Shown here: positions 35,122-44,542 of the stretch, in pieces
How the letters are laid out: every line of letters starts with the position of its first letter
Numbering within the stretch: position 1 is the stretch's first letter
Assembly: GCA_017631315.1 (NCBI GenBank)
Contig: JAGBTN010000007.1
Location: forward strand, 1 to 64,000
Source: Bacteroidaceae bacterium
Lineage (GTDB): Bacteria; Bacteroidota; Bacteroidia; Bacteroidales; Bacteroidaceae
Direction: 5' to 3'
Length of the DNA: 64,000 nt
The notes under the pieces: model-generated
Seen by the model: the letters and a program-made list of their open reading frames with translations, nothing else
The model's database searches: none
Told to the model about the DNA's origin: nothing
Position numbers and translations under genes: made by a program

Positions 35122-35745
35122 TTATTTCTTCAGGCCTTTGTATGCAAGGTATAGCACAACGGCTGCACCAAGTATGAGCATGACAATCTTCAGTTCGCCA
35201 CTGTACTCGGCAACCTTTTCCTCGAGTTGTCCGCTATAGTTACGACCTATGTACCATCCCATAGCCGCAAGGATGCAGTTCCAAATGCCGGCACCGAGTG
35301 TCGTGTATAAAAAGAAACGTGCAATGTTCATGCGTGCCAAACCGGCAGGAATACTGATGAGCTGGCGCACTGCAGGCACCAGTCGGCCAAAGAAAGTGCC
35401 TACGGCTCCATGCTTGTCGAAGTAGCGTTCTGCATTCTCCACCTTGGCACCATCGAGCAGACACATGTGGCCGAAACGGCTCTCGGCAAAGCGATATATG
35501 AGCGGACGCCCAAGATAAAGCGCAAGATAGTAGTTGACGGCTGCACCAATGCACGCACCTATGGTTGAGAACAGAACAACGAGAAAGATGTTCAGTTCGC
35601 CCGTAGTTGCTGCCTTATAGGCAGCCGGAGGCACAACAACCTCGCTGGGAAAGGGAATAAAACTGCTCTCAATGGCCATCAGCAAAGTGATGACCCAATA
35701 ATTAAGATGCTCGAGGCACCAGGCTATAAAAGGGATTGATTCCAT
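35122..35745 (-). CDS. DedA-family membrane protein
   Basis: 207 residues, inner membrane. Family signatures: MAIESSFIPFPSEVVVPPAA near the N-terminus, the conserved GRPLIYRFAESRFG stretch, and FFGRLVPAVRQLISIPAGLARM with the two arginines typical of DedA proteins. Four or five membrane or re-entrant helices are visible. DedA proteins belong to the VTT/SNARE-associated superfamily; several flip phospholipid carriers or undecaprenyl phosphate. It stands alone, convergent with the GH51 gene. Confidence 0.9.
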   Translation of the reverse strand: MESIPFIAWCLEHLNYWVITLLMAIESSFIPFPSEVVVPPAAYKAATTGELNIFLVVLFSTIGACIGAAVNYYLALYLGRPLIYRFAESRFGHMCLLDGAKVENAERYFDKHGAVGTFFGRLVPAVRQLISIPAGLARMNIARFFLYTTLGAGIWNCILAAMGWYIGRNYSGQLEEKVAEYSGELKIVMLILGAAVVLYLAYKGLKK

Positions 35746-35801
35746 ATTGTCATGTAAAAAATTTATAGATTCATCAATATATTTTTGGAAGAAAACTCCC
35801 G

Positions 35802-36407
35802 TTACAATTTAACAGTAATGCGTGTCGCTGCCGACTTGTCAATCCATACGCGTCTCTTCACCTTTGGAGAATTGAATTTTTCGTGTTTGAGAAAAAACTC
35901 ACGGCGATAAACAATAAACTCATGGAACAGCCTGTAAAGTGCACACTTACGTGCAAGCACAGGCCATGCAAGTTGCCTCCAGTACTGCTTTATGCGCTTC
36001 CTTTTGTCAGCCCCCCCTTCGCTACGCTCGTAATTGACAGAGCCAACCACGATGTCAGCCTGGTCATTCAGTCCGTTTGCAAGATGGCCGAGCCAATCAT
36101 CGGATGGCAAAAGCGCATCGGGCGTAAGGAATACAAGCCAATCGAAACTGGCAGCCTTTGCTCCTAAAGTAAAGGCAAGCCTCTGAAGGTTGATGCCTCT
36201 CGAAGTAGAAGGACAGAAAGTGTGGCTCAGGTGCCGATAGTTTGCTTCCATATCTTCAAGCCATTCCAGGAAATCCTTATCGTGCATAGTGTCAACAACC
36301 ACCACCTCATATTCGCCTCCGTAGTGTAACGAAAGTACCTGAGGCAGTAGTCTGCGGAGTTGCATCTGTTGCTTTCCGCAAGTAATTATGATGCTGACAC
36401 TTTGCAT
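35802..36407 (-). CDS. Small family-2-like glycosyltransferase
   Basis: 201 residues. The N-terminal Rossmann-like half is typical of GT-A enzymes (SVSIIITCGKQQMQLRRLLP, then YEVVVVDTMHD). Where the metal-binding DXD is expected the sequence reads WLVFLTPDALLPSDDW, with a single Asp (TPDA) as in many divergent GT2 members. It is shorter than most GT2 enzymes and lacks membrane segments. It begins 3 nt after lysA stops, and is the last gene of that unit. Donor and acceptor are unknown. Confidence 0.75.
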   Translation of the reverse strand: MQSVSIIITCGKQQMQLRRLLPQVLSLHYGGEYEVVVVDTMHDKDFLEWLEDMEANYRHLSHTFCPSTSRGINLQRLAFTLGAKAASFDWLVFLTPDALLPSDDWLGHLANGLNDQADIVVGSVNYERSEGGADKRKRIKQYWRQLAWPVLARKCALYRLFHEFIVYRREFFLKHEKFNSPKVKRRVWIDKSAATRITVKL

Positions 36408-36410
36408 TTA

Positions 36411-37583
36411 TCAAGCGAAATCTTCCGTTGTGTATGACTTGGGCAGTTCGCGGCAATTGTATTGGCTGGACATTGTCTCACCATATGCACCGGCAGAACG
36501 AATAACAAGGAGGTCGCCACGCTTTGTCTCGGGCAACAGACGACCTTTGGCAAAGGTGTCGCTGCTTTCACAAATCGGACCCACCACATCATAAGTTTGC
36601 TCGGGGGCTGTGCTGCAGATATTCTGGATGCAGTGATATGCGTCGTAAAGAGCAGGGCGGAGCAACTCCGTCATACCTGCATCGGCAATAACAAACTGCT
36701 TGGAATCAGTCTTTTTGACATAGAGACATCGAGTAACAAGTGAACCACATTGCCCCACAACCGCTCTGCCGAGTTCGAAGTGAAGACGCTGCCCCAGACG
36801 TAACTTCAAATGCTTGGCATACGTCTGGAAGTAGGCCTTGAAGTCAGGGACAGCATTCTCGTCTGGATTTTGATAGTCAATTCCCAGACCACCGCCTACG
36901 TTGATGTTCTTAACCTCAGTAATGCCTTCCGCTTCGAGCATATCCTGAAGTTCATTAACACGTAAGCATAGAGCCTTGAAGTCGTCCATCTTCAGTATCT
37001 GACTACCGATGTGGAAATGCAATCCCACAAAGCGTATGCTCTTAAATTGACTGCAAGTACGGATTGTACCTACCATATCCTTCATTGCAATACCAAACTT
37101 GTTTTCTGCAAGTCCGGTCGTAATGTTGGCATGAGTATGTGCCCCTACATTAGGATTGATACGGAAACTGACATCAGCAAACTTGCCCATCCTCTCGGCA
37201 ATCTCAGCAATAACCTCCAGCTCGGGAATGCTTTCCACATTGAAATACTGTATGCCGGCATTGAGAGCCAACTCAATCTCCCAGTCAGCCTTGCCCACAC
37301 CCGCAAAAACAATCTCGTTTGCCGGAAATCCACTCTCTATACAAGCCTTGATCTCCCCTCCGCTTACACAGTCGGCACCAAAGCCTGCCTGCTGAATTTG
37401 TTTGAGAATCCTGGGGTTGGCACATGCCTTGACAGCATAATGTATGTGGCAATCAGCAATCTTATCCGCTTCCTTTTTTATAGATTCGAGCGTCTCGGCA
37501 AGCAAAACAGTGTCGTAATAATAAAAAGGAGTATGGATTTTCTCAAAGTCATTCCTTAGCTCCTGAAACAATCTTTTTACCAT
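36411..37583 (-). CDS. lysA: Diaminopimelate decarboxylase
   Basis: 390 residues, fold-III PLP enzyme. The PLP lysine is in HYAVKACANP near the N-terminus; other signatures are GFGADCVSGGEI, GLHFHIGSQI, NVGGGLGIDY, the substrate-site FELGRAVVGQCG and GPICESSDTFAKGR with the active-site cysteine from the partner subunit. It converts meso-diaminopimelate to lysine, the final step of lysine synthesis. It lies 6 nt after the aspartate kinase gene, so the first and last steps of the pathway are co-transcribed. Confidence 0.95.
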   Translation of the reverse strand: MVKRLFQELRNDFEKIHTPFYYYDTVLLAETLESIKKEADKIADCHIHYAVKACANPRILKQIQQAGFGADCVSGGEIKACIESGFPANEIVFAGVGKADWEIELALNAGIQYFNVESIPELEVIAEIAERMGKFADVSFRINPNVGAHTHANITTGLAENKFGIAMKDMVGTIRTCSQFKSIRFVGLHFHIGSQILKMDDFKALCLRVNELQDMLEAEGITEVKNINVGGGLGIDYQNPDENAVPDFKAYFQTYAKHLKLRLGQRLHFELGRAVVGQCGSLVTRCLYVKKTDSKQFVIADAGMTELLRPALYDAYHCIQNICSTAPEQTYDVVGPICESSDTFAKGRLLPETKRGDLLVIRSAGAYGETMSSQYNCRELPKSYTTEDFA

Positions 37584-37589
37584 AATGAC

Positions 37590-38906
37590 TTATTTGAACA
37601 GCGTATCACTGAGTGCCTGAAGTGTCTGTTTCTTATCTGCGTCTTTTACGACGAATGATATGTTGTGCGGCGAACCACCATAACTAATCATACGAACAGG
37701 CACATCCTTAAGTGCCATACAAACCTTGGTTTCGAAACCGATATTGTCACTTGCAAGATCGCCAACAACACAAATAATGCACATGTCTTCCTCAACATTG
37801 ACCGTACCGTATTTCTTAAGTTCGTTGATGATGTCTGCCAAATGGTTTCGGTTGTCGATAGTTACACTGACACCAACTTCACTCGTGCATACCATATCAA
37901 TACTTGTCTTGTATGTCTCGAAGATTTCAAAAACCTTACGCAAGAAACCATATGCCAGAAGCATACGACTGCTGTTTATCTGTATGCAGATATTGCCATC
38001 TCTTGCAGCAACAGCCTTAATGGTTCCACGCTGGAAATCGTTATTGATAATAGTTCCAGGTGCAGTAGGATCCATTGTGTTAAGCAGGCGAACAGGAACA
38101 CGAGCAAACTTGGCTGGCTGTATGCATGTCGGGTGCAATATCTTTGCACCAAAATATGCAAGTTCTGCAGCTTCTTCAAAATAAAGTTGACGAACAGGCT
38201 CTGTATGGTCTACATAACGGGGATCATTGTTATGCATACCGTCAATATCTGTCCATATTTGAATTTCTTCGGCCTGAATTGCCGCACCAATCAAACAAGC
38301 AGAATAGTCGCTTCCGCCACGTAACAAGTTGTCAATTTCACCGTAAGCATTTCGACAAATGAAGCCCTGTGTTACATAAATCTGATAACCTGGATTATTC
38401 TCCAGCATCTTGGTTATCTTGTCCTTTATGTAGTTCATGTCCGGCTCTGCATTCTTGTCTGTACGTATGATGTCAAGAGCGTTGACGAGGAAAGCCTTAA
38501 TGCCACATTCTTGAAGATAATTTGTCACCATGTTGGTGCTAATTATCTCGCCTTGAGCTAAAATGACCTTTTCCTCAAAAGATGTGAAATGAACCTTAGT
38601 GAATGAACGGAGATAGTCGAATTCTTCATGAAGGAATTCCAAAGTCTTTTGCTTAACTTCTTCTGTGCGGTAAAGAGCATTTATATGTTCAACATATTTC
38701 TGCTCAAGTTGATTGATAATAGTGTTAGCTCCTTCTGGATTCTTCTTATAAAGATATCCTGATATCTCAACAAGCGAGTTGGTTGTACCAGACATTGCGG
38801 ACAGGACAACTACTTTTGTTTCTCCATCATCTGTAATAAGTTTAGAGACGTCCTGCATTCTCTGCGGTGACCCAACTGAAGTGCCACCAAACTTGAGTAC
38901 TTTCAT
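37590..38906 (-). CDS. lysC: Aspartate kinase (monofunctional)
   Basis: 438 residues. The amino-acid kinase domain begins [16 protein letters not shown] and includes [16 protein letters not shown] and [17 protein letters not shown]. Two C-terminal ACT domains ([19 protein letters not shown]-like start and [17 protein letters not shown]) bind lysine or threonine for feedback control. It makes aspartyl phosphate for lysine, threonine and methionine. It is placed directly before lysA, which favours the lysine-linked isoenzyme. No homoserine dehydrogenase domain is fused. Confidence 0.92.
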   Translation of the reverse strand: MKVLKFGGTSVGSPQRMQDVSKLITDDGETKVVVLSAMSGTTNSLVEISGYLYKKNPEGANTIINQLEQKYVEHINALYRTEEVKQKTLEFLHEEFDYLRSFTKVHFTSFEEKVILAQGEIISTNMVTNYLQECGIKAFLVNALDIIRTDKNAEPDMNYIKDKITKMLENNPGYQIYVTQGFICRNAYGEIDNLLRGGSDYSACLIGAAIQAEEIQIWTDIDGMHNNDPRYVDHTEPVRQLYFEEAAELAYFGAKILHPTCIQPAKFARVPVRLLNTMDPTAPGTIINNDFQRGTIKAVAARDGNICIQINSSRMLLAYGFLRKVFEIFETYKTSIDMVCTSEVGVSVTIDNRNHLADIINELKKYGTVNVEEDMCIICVVGDLASDNIGFETKVCMALKDVPVRMISYGGSPHNISFVVKDADKKQTLQALSDTLFK

Positions 38907-38933
38907 ATTGTTGTGTTTTTATTTAGTTTTGAA

Positions 38934-39605
38934 TTATTGTCCTGCTTCCTTTATCAATTTGCCATCGACACAACGATAGACGGTGCCGGGGAAGTATTCG
39001 GGCCATTGCATATTATGTGTGCTTAGAATAATGGCGGTATGCTTTTGGCGGCGAATTTCATCGAGGAGGGCAAGAATAAGTTCTCCGTTTTCTGCATCAA
39101 GATTTCCTGTTGGTTCATCGGCAACTATGACTTTTGGCTCATTCAAAATGGAACGCGCTATGCAGATTCGTTGTTGTTCGCCACCTGATAGTTCGTAGAT
39201 GAATTTATCTTTTTTGTTGCTTAGCTTTACCATTTCCAGAACTTCCTCGATGCGTTTCTCTCTATCTGTTTTCTGTTTCCATCCTGTGGAACGGAGTACA
39301 AAATCGAGGTTGCGGTGGACTGTACGGTCTCGTAAGAGTTGAAAATCCTGAAAGACAATACCCATCTGTCGACGGAGTGCTGGTTGTTGTCTGGTCTTTA
39401 AAAGATTCATGTTAAAGCCAAGGACTTTAGCGCTTTTGCCTTCAACGGGTATTTCTCCGTAGATGCTTTTTAGCAGTGATGACTTTCCACTTCCGACTTG
39501 ACCAGTCAGATATACCATTTCTCCTTCATCTACATGAAGGTTTACTCCTTTGAGAACTAGGTGTTCGTCTTGGTAGATGTCGATGTCTTTGTAGTCAAGT
39601 ATCAT
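38934..39605 (-). CDS. ftsE: ABC transporter ATPase FtsE
   Basis: 223 residues. Walker A GQVGSGKSSLL, Q-loop IVFQDFQLL, signature LSGGEQQRI, Walker B KVIVADEPTGNLD and the switch His in STHNMQ are all intact. The sequence follows the FtsE pattern of Bacteroidetes (MILDYKDIDIYQDEHLVLKG). FtsE with FtsX forms the FtsEX complex that activates peptidoglycan hydrolases at division. ftsX is not in the window; the gene instead sits between hisIE (10-nt gap) and lysC. Related LolD-type ATPases are the main alternative. Confidence 0.85.
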   Translation of the reverse strand: MILDYKDIDIYQDEHLVLKGVNLHVDEGEMVYLTGQVGSGKSSLLKSIYGEIPVEGKSAKVLGFNMNLLKTRQQPALRRQMGIVFQDFQLLRDRTVHRNLDFVLRSTGWKQKTDREKRIEEVLEMVKLSNKKDKFIYELSGGEQQRICIARSILNEPKVIVADEPTGNLDAENGELILALLDEIRRQKHTAIILSTHNMQWPEYFPGTVYRCVDGKLIKEAGQ

Positions 39606-39615
39606 TTTTGTTGGT

Positions 39616-40233
39616 TTAATGCTTTTTCCATCCTGGATTGTGACGTTCCATCAGTTCTGCTGCCATATCTTCGATACGCATTCCTTTACTTGTCAGTAAT
39701 ACGATGAGATGGTAGAGCATGTCGGAACCTTCGTAGATGAGACGCTCGTTGGTGCCGTTTGTGGCTTCTATGACAAGTTCAAGGGCTTCTTCTCCGACTT
39801 TTTGTGCCATGCGGTTCAATCCATCTTTGAAGAGAGAGGTTGTGTAGCTGCCTTCTGGCATTTCCTTGTAGCGTTGTTCTATGAAGTCATTGAGTTCGGA
39901 GAGGAAGAGTAATGGATTGGGGGTGTTCTCTTCGCCCCAGCATGTGTCGGTGCCGGTATGACAGGTTGGACCGTCCGGATTTGCTTGGATTAGTAGTGTG
40001 TCGTTGTCGCAGTCGCTTTTGATGCTGACCATGCGAAGGTGGTTTCCACTTGTTTCTCCTTTTGTCCAAAGGCATAGGCGTGAGCGGCTATAAAAGGTGA
40101 CCAGGCCTGTCTCTTCTGTTTTGCGCAGCGCCTCTTCGTTCATATAGCCGAGCATTAGTACGGTTTTTGTTTTTGCATCTTGAATGATTGCAGGCACAAG
40201 ACCACCGCATTTCTGGAAGTCTACTTTTGTCAT
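39616..40233 (-). CDS. hisI: Phosphoribosyl-AMP cyclohydrolase / phosphoribosyl-ATP pyrophosphatase
   Basis: 205 residues from the ATG at 40233, which overlaps the hisF stop as ATGA. A longer open frame upstream is only the shadow of hisF. The HisI part comes first ([35 protein letters not shown], zinc-site cysteines in [11 protein letters not shown]), then the HisE part ([20 protein letters not shown]). The fusion performs steps 2 and 3 of histidine synthesis. Confidence 0.93.
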   Translation of the reverse strand: MTKVDFQKCGGLVPAIIQDAKTKTVLMLGYMNEEALRKTEETGLVTFYSRSRLCLWTKGETSGNHLRMVSIKSDCDNDTLLIQANPDGPTCHTGTDTCWGEENTPNPLLFLSELNDFIEQRYKEMPEGSYTTSLFKDGLNRMAQKVGEEALELVIEATNGTNERLIYEGSDMLYHLIVLLTSKGMRIEDMAAELMERHNPGWKKH

Positions 40234-40985
40234 ATTCTTACGTTTATGTTTTCTTCTTTGAGATATTCTTTTAGTTGTGGTATGCTTATTTGTCCAAAGT
40301 GGAAGACGCTGGCTGCGAGTGCTGCGTCGGCGTGTCCTTGTGCAAAGACATCGCGGAAGTCCTGCATCTTGCCTGCTCCGCCGCTGGCAATGACAGGTAT
40401 TGTGAGTGTTGAGGAGAGTTGATTGAGTGCTTCGCAGGCAAATCCTTGCTTTACACCATCGTGATTCATGCTGGTGAACAGTATTTCTCCTGCTCCTCGT
40501 TCGTTGACTTCCTTTGCCCACTCGAAGAGGTTTCGTTCTGTTGGAATGCGTCCTCCGTTGAGGTAGCAGGTCCATCCGTTTTCGTCTTGTTTTGCGTCGA
40601 TGGCTACAACGCAAACTTGGCTGCCGAAGCGTTTAGCTATTTCGTCAATAAGTTGTGGCCGACGCAGTGCTGCGCTGTTGATGCTTATCTTGTCGGCTCC
40701 CGCGGAAAGCATGCGTTCCACGTCGGCAAGTTCGCTTATGCCGCCTCCGACTGTGAACGGGATATCTATTTCGGCTGCTACTTTCTGCACCATGTCGGTG
40801 AATGTCTTTCTTCCTTCGTGGCTGGCGGTGATGTCGAGGAACACGAGTTCGTCGGCGCCTTGCTGGCTGTAGGTTTTGCCCAGTTCTATGGGGTCGCCGG
40901 CTTGTCTGAGCTGCAGGAAGTTGGTGCCTTTGACTGTTTGTCCGTCTTTGACGTCGAGGCAGGGGATGATGCGTTTTGCTAACAT
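40230..40985 (-). CDS. hisF: Imidazole glycerol phosphate synthase, cyclase subunit
   Basis: 251 residues, a beta/alpha barrel. [15 protein letters not shown] holds the first catalytic Asp; [30 protein letters not shown] and [12 protein letters not shown] follow, with [13 protein letters not shown] near the end. With HisH it forms IGP and AICAR from PRFAR. It overlaps hisA by 7 nt and hisI by 4 nt, indicating translational coupling. Confidence 0.95.
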   Translation of the reverse strand: MLAKRIIPCLDVKDGQTVKGTNFLQLRQAGDPIELGKTYSQQGADELVFLDITASHEGRKTFTDMVQKVAAEIDIPFTVGGGISELADVERMLSAGADKISINSAALRRPQLIDEIAKRFGSQVCVVAIDAKQDENGWTCYLNGGRIPTERNLFEWAKEVNERGAGEILFTSMNHDGVKQGFACEALNQLSSTLTIPVIASGGAGKMQDFRDVFAQGHADAALAASVFHFGQISIPQLKEYLKEENINVRI

Positions 40986-41740
40986 ACGGTACCCTTTGTT
41001 TCTCCTTCTGTGGAGGATTTATGGTTGTTTGTTTCTAATAGTTTGGCTATGTCGATGCGCCCTTCGTAGAAGGCTTTGCCGAATACGACGGCTGGGATGC
41101 CTATGTTGTCGAGGGCGAGGATGTCTTCTGTGCTGCCGACGCCGCCGCTTGCTATGAGGTGGCAGTCGGGGTAGCGTTCCATGATGTTTTGGTAGAGTTT
41201 GAAGGCGGGTCCTTCGAGTGTGCCGTCTTTGCTTATTTCGGTGCAGAGTACGTTTTTTGTGCCTGCCTTCATGTAGCGTTCAAGGAAGTCTTCGAGTTTG
41301 ACATCTGAGTCTTCTTTCCAGCCATTGATTGAGACGAGTCCGTTTCTTACGTCGGCTCCGAGTATGATGTGCTGTGCTCCGTACTTTTCGAGCCAGGAGA
41401 GATAGCGCTCTGGGTCGGTAATGGCGATGCTGCCTGCTGTGACGAGTGTTGCTCCGGCGTCGAAGGCTCGTTCCAGGTCGTCGTCTGTTTTCACACCTCC
41501 TCCAAAGTCGACGGTGAGCTTTGTGTGTGTGGTGATTGCTTTCAGGGCATCGATGTTTACGACGTGTTTGCTTTTTGCTCCGTCTAAATCCACTACATGC
41601 AGGCGTTTCATTCCCATGTCTTCGAACTGGAGGGCCATGTCGAGTGGGTTGCCATAGACTTTCTTTGTGTCGTAGTCGCCTTTTGTCAGGCGGACACATT
41701 TGCCTTCGATGATATCAATAGCGGGAATGAGTTCTATCAT
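40979..41740 (-). CDS. hisA: Phosphoribosylformimino-AICAR-P isomerase
   Basis: 253 residues, a beta/alpha barrel related to HisF. The start [20 protein letters not shown] contains the first catalytic Asp; [31 protein letters not shown] and [17 protein letters not shown] (second Asp) follow, with [13 protein letters not shown]. It isomerises ProFAR to PRFAR. Overlaps hisH by 4 nt and hisF by 7 nt. Confidence 0.95.
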   Translation of the reverse strand: MIELIPAIDIIEGKCVRLTKGDYDTKKVYGNPLDMALQFEDMGMKRLHVVDLDGAKSKHVVNIDALKAITTHTKLTVDFGGGVKTDDDLERAFDAGATLVTAGSIAITDPERYLSWLEKYGAQHIILGADVRNGLVSINGWKEDSDVKLEDFLERYMKAGTKNVLCTEISKDGTLEGPAFKLYQNIMERYPDCHLIASGGVGSTEDILALDNIGIPAVVFGKAFYEGRIDIAKLLETNNHKSSTEGETKGTVC

Positions 41741-42330
41741 AGTTCAAGGAAGTTTCGGAGAATTTGTTGTCCCACTTCGCCACTTTTTTCGGGGTGGAAC
41801 TGTGTGGCGTAGAAGTTGTCTTTGTGCATTGCGGCACTAAACGGGTGTATGTAGTCTGTTGCTGCGGCGGTGTGTTCCGACACTGGTACGTAGAAACTGT
41901 GCACGAAATAGACAAACTCGCCTCCTTTGAAGTTGCGGAAGATGCCTTCCGGCTGTGAGATTTGCAGGCTGTTCCAGCCCATGTGAGGTATTTTGTCTTC
42001 GTGTCGGGCGGGTATGAATCGTTTCACATCGACGTCGAAGATATTGAGGCAGTCCACATTGCCTTCTTCCGAGTGGCGGCACATGAGTTGCTGTCCGATG
42101 CAGATGCCGAGTACGGGCTGCCGGAGTGAAGGGATGATGCGGTCCAAGCCATGCTCCTGAAGGTAGCGCATCGCTCCCGAGGCTTCACCTTGTCCGGGGA
42201 ACACAACTTTGTCTGCGCTTTGCAACTCCTCGGCGGAATCGGTCAGGAGTGGTTCAACGCCCAGGCGCCTCAAGGCGTGGATTACGGAAAACACGTTTCC
42301 GGCATTGTATTTCACAACGGCTACTTTCAT
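41737..42330 (-). CDS. hisH: Imidazole glycerol phosphate synthase, glutaminase subunit
   Basis: 197 residues, class I glutamine amidotransferase. The oxyanion strand VFPGQGEASGAM, nucleophile Cys in VLGICIGQQLM and the His/Glu pair in YATQFHPEKSGEVG are present. It passes ammonia to HisF. First gene of the visible his run and probably of the operon, since a -7 box TATCTTTGC lies 28 nt upstream. Confidence 0.93.
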   Translation of the reverse strand: MKVAVVKYNAGNVFSVIHALRRLGVEPLLTDSAEELQSADKVVFPGQGEASGAMRYLQEHGLDRIIPSLRQPVLGICIGQQLMCRHSEEGNVDCLNIFDVDVKRFIPARHEDKIPHMGWNSLQISQPEGIFRNFKGGEFVYFVHSFYVPVSEHTAAATDYIHPFSAAMHKDNFYATQFHPEKSGEVGQQILRNFLEL

Positions 42331-42357
42331 GCTGTAATTCTATATTATATTTTGGGC

Positions 42358-42366
42358 GCAAAGATA
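42358..42366 (-). promoter_or_regulatory. Promoter -7 box of the his/ftsE/lys unit
   Basis: TATCTTTGC on the minus strand (plus GCAAAGATA). No leader peptide rich in His codons is seen, so attenuation is not evident. Confidence 0.6.
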
Positions 42367-42510
42367 CATAAAAATACCGAAACCAAGGCCTATAGAGGGC
42401 AGTTTTTTTGCATTACTGGTGTTTCTGTGCCTCTCTGAGCGCCCTCGATGGGTGCTTATTCGAATCCTTTCTCAGTCGGGCCCACAAAAATGCCCTTGTG
42501 CCTCGAAAAA

Positions 42511-42594
42511 TAAAGGTGTAGCATTACGACAATAATGGTTAAGCATTATGGCCATAATGGTACACCTATTTGGCAATAATCCTTAACCTATTTT
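42511..42594. repeat. Intergenic repeat B (TTAAGCATT modules)
   Basis: Contains AATGGTTAAGCATTATGG and AATCCTTAACCTATT, framed by AGGTGTA and TACACCT. Same family as repeat A; lies between hisH and DUF3276. The rest of 42331-42676 holds the his promoter and nothing else I can name. Confidence 0.75.
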
Positions 42595-42676
42595 GCAGAC
42601 ATCCACAAGGGAAGGATTATCAAAGCACTAAGGTTGTTATCAAATAGCTGTCGGAAAAGGACCTTCTCCGTCGTTC

Positions 42677-43033
42677 TTAGAAATCCAGGTCCAACTTGAT
42701 TGCACCCTCCTCCTCTTGCTTCGGAAGGTCTTCCTGCTGACGCTCTTGAGCATCGCCCTGTTCATTGGTTACGAAACTGAAAGCGTCGCGCAGCGCATCG
42801 TCGAACTTGCTGAAATCTTCGCGAAAGAGAAATATCTTGTGCTTCTCGTAGTTGACAGTCGGCATGTCCTGGCTTCCACTCTGCATCTTCTTGCTCTCTG
42901 TGATACAAAGATACATCTCGCCACGACGGTTCTGCTTTACATCAATGTAATAAATACGCTGTCCGGCCTTAATAGTTCTTGAAAAAAGGATGTCGGCATC
43001 ACGTCCTTCTTGGTTTTTCTTTTCTGTGTCCAT
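42677..43033 (-). CDS. DUF3276 PUR-alpha-like nucleic-acid-binding protein
   Basis: 118 residues from the ATG at 43033. The PUR-like domain spans residues about 15-85: ILFSRTIKAGQRIYYIDVKQ, GEMYLCITESKK, and KIFLFREDFSKFDDALRDAF, matching the Bacteroidetes family related to human Pur-alpha that binds single-stranded DNA or RNA. An acidic Gln/Glu tail ends in AIKLDLDF. It is divergent from nusB. The biological role is not established. Confidence 0.88.
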   Translation of the reverse strand: MDTEKKNQEGRDADILFSRTIKAGQRIYYIDVKQNRRGEMYLCITESKKMQSGSQDMPTVNYEKHKIFLFREDFSKFDDALRDAFSFVTNEQGDAQERQQEDLPKQEEEGAIKLDLDF

Positions 43034-43130
43034 GTGCAATTAGGCTGCTATTGTCCCCCAAATTTCATCATATTTGCGCGAACTGCCAAAAAAAGATGCG
43101 GGAAATTATCGTATTTTGTGCGAAAATGAC

Positions 43131-43139
43131 TAATTTTGC
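43131..43139 (+). promoter_or_regulatory. nusB promoter -7 box
   Basis: TAATTTTGC, 26 nt upstream of the nusB ATG at 43165. Likely drives the whole nusB-to-DUF5606 run. Confidence 0.65.
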
Positions 43140-43164
43140 AAACTCTAATATATAAAGGTGCTCT

Positions 43165-44109
43165 ATGATAAACCGTGAATTGATTCGATTAAAGCTCGTG
43201 CAAGTGCTCTACTCACACCTTCAAAAAGGCAGTCATAATCCCGATGCCAGCGAGAAGGAATTGCTCCTGAGTCTGGACAAAGCATACGACCTCTATAACT
43301 ATATGCTACTGTTGATGGTAGAAGTGGGACGCATGTCTGTCCGCATGTTCGAAGTATATCAAAACCGAAGCAAGAAACTCAACGACGGCATACAGTGGAG
43401 CCGTAAATTCGTAGACAACCGCTTCATCCTACAACTCGAATCGAACAAACAACTCCGAGCCTACTGCGACGAACAAGCCCTAAGCTGGGCCGACCATGAA
43501 GATTTCGTACGAAATCTCTATTATAAGGTAGAAGAAAGCGACTTCTACAAAGAATACATGGCGTCCGAAACATCCACCTACGAAGAAGATCGCGAAGTGT
43601 GGCGACTCATCTACCGACGTCTCATCGTCGATAACGAAGAACTCTCCGACCTGCTCGAAGACATAAACGTCTATTGGAACGACGACAAAACAATCGTCGA
43701 CACCTTCGTACTCAAAACCATCAACCGCTTCACCTCCGAAAGCAACTCTGCCTTCCCCCTCATGCCCGAATATAAAAGCGACACAGATCGCGACTTCGCA
43801 ACCAAACTTCTGCGCAGAGCAATCACCGGGCACGAATACTTCAGCAGCCTCATCGGCTCAAACACACGCGGATGGGACCCCAACCGAATCGCCCTGATGG
43901 ACCGCATCATACTTCAACTCGGACTGGCAGAAATAACCACATTCCCCAACATACCCATCAGCGTTAGCATCAATGAATACGTCGAAATAGCCAAGATGTA
44001 TAGCACCCCGAAGAGCGGAAAATACGTCAACGCAACACTCGATACCATCGCAAAACAACTGATGGAAGAAGGAAAGCTCGTAAAAAGCGAACAAAACTCC
44101 AATAATTAA
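43165..44109 (+). CDS. nusB: Transcription antitermination factor NusB, long form
   Basis: 314 residues, twice the E. coli length, as usual in Bacteroidetes. The start MINRELIRLKLVQVLYSHLQ and the C-terminal all-helical NusB core (WDPNRIALMDRIILQLGLAE, then PISVSINEYVEIAKMYSTPK and KYVNATLDTIAKQL) are clear; the middle 150 residues are a lineage-specific helical insertion. NusB with NusE (S10) binds boxA RNA for rRNA antitermination. First of a five-gene run. Confidence 0.92.
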   Translation: MINRELIRLKLVQVLYSHLQKGSHNPDASEKELLLSLDKAYDLYNYMLLLMVEVGRMSVRMFEVYQNRSKKLNDGIQWSRKFVDNRFILQLESNKQLRAYCDEQALSWADHEDFVRNLYYKVEESDFYKEYMASETSTYEEDREVWRLIYRRLIVDNEELSDLLEDINVYWNDDKTIVDTFVLKTINRFTSESNSAFPLMPEYKSDTDRDFATKLLRRAITGHEYFSSLIGSNTRGWDPNRIALMDRIILQLGLAEITTFPNIPISVSINEYVEIAKMYSTPKSGKYVNATLDTIAKQLMEEGKLVKSEQNSNN

Positions 44110-44199
44110 GTAACATATTCAATCATTAAAACTGCCCACAATCCTATATTGCAGTTCCCACGTCTATAACAAGACAGGGTAAGGGAAAGGATCTATATT

Positions 44200-44502
44200 A
44201 TGCTTACATTACTTCAAGCTCAAGGTGGAGGCAATATGTCATTCCTCCTTATGATGGTCATCATCTTCGGTATCATGTGGTTCTTCATGATACGTCCACA
44301 GCAGAAAAAGCAAAAGGAAATACAGAACTTCCGCAACAACATTGCCCGCGGACAGCAAATCGTCACAGCCGGTGGCATCTATGGCACAGTCAAAGATATC
44401 GACGAGACCGCAAACACACTCAAGGTGGAAATAGCCAATGGCGTTTGCATCACAGTAGATCGCGGCAGTGTCTTTGCATTTCCACAGCCTACCGTTAAGT
44501 AA
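44200..44502 (+). CDS. yajC: Preprotein translocase subunit YajC
   Basis: 100 residues. One membrane helix (FLLMMVIIFGIMWFFMIRPQ) is followed by the family hallmark QQKKQKEIQNFRNNIARGQQ and a small beta domain (VTAGGIYGTVKDIDE). It is an accessory of the SecDF complex in the inner membrane. Placed 90 nt after nusB. Confidence 0.93.
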   Translation: MLTLLQAQGGGNMSFLLMMVIIFGIMWFFMIRPQQKKQKEIQNFRNNIARGQQIVTAGGIYGTVKDIDETANTLKVEIANGVCITVDRGSVFAFPQPTVK

Positions 44503-44542
44503 AACAACAAGGATGTAACGTCCCTCTGCCCTACCCGACAAT

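Noticed and set aside
39616-40614. A 332-codon open frame extending hisIE upstream
   Set aside because: The first 127 codons are the hisF gene read out of frame (Arg/Thr-rich, no family match). The ATG at 40233 overlaps the hisF stop as ATGA and gives a normal HisIE.
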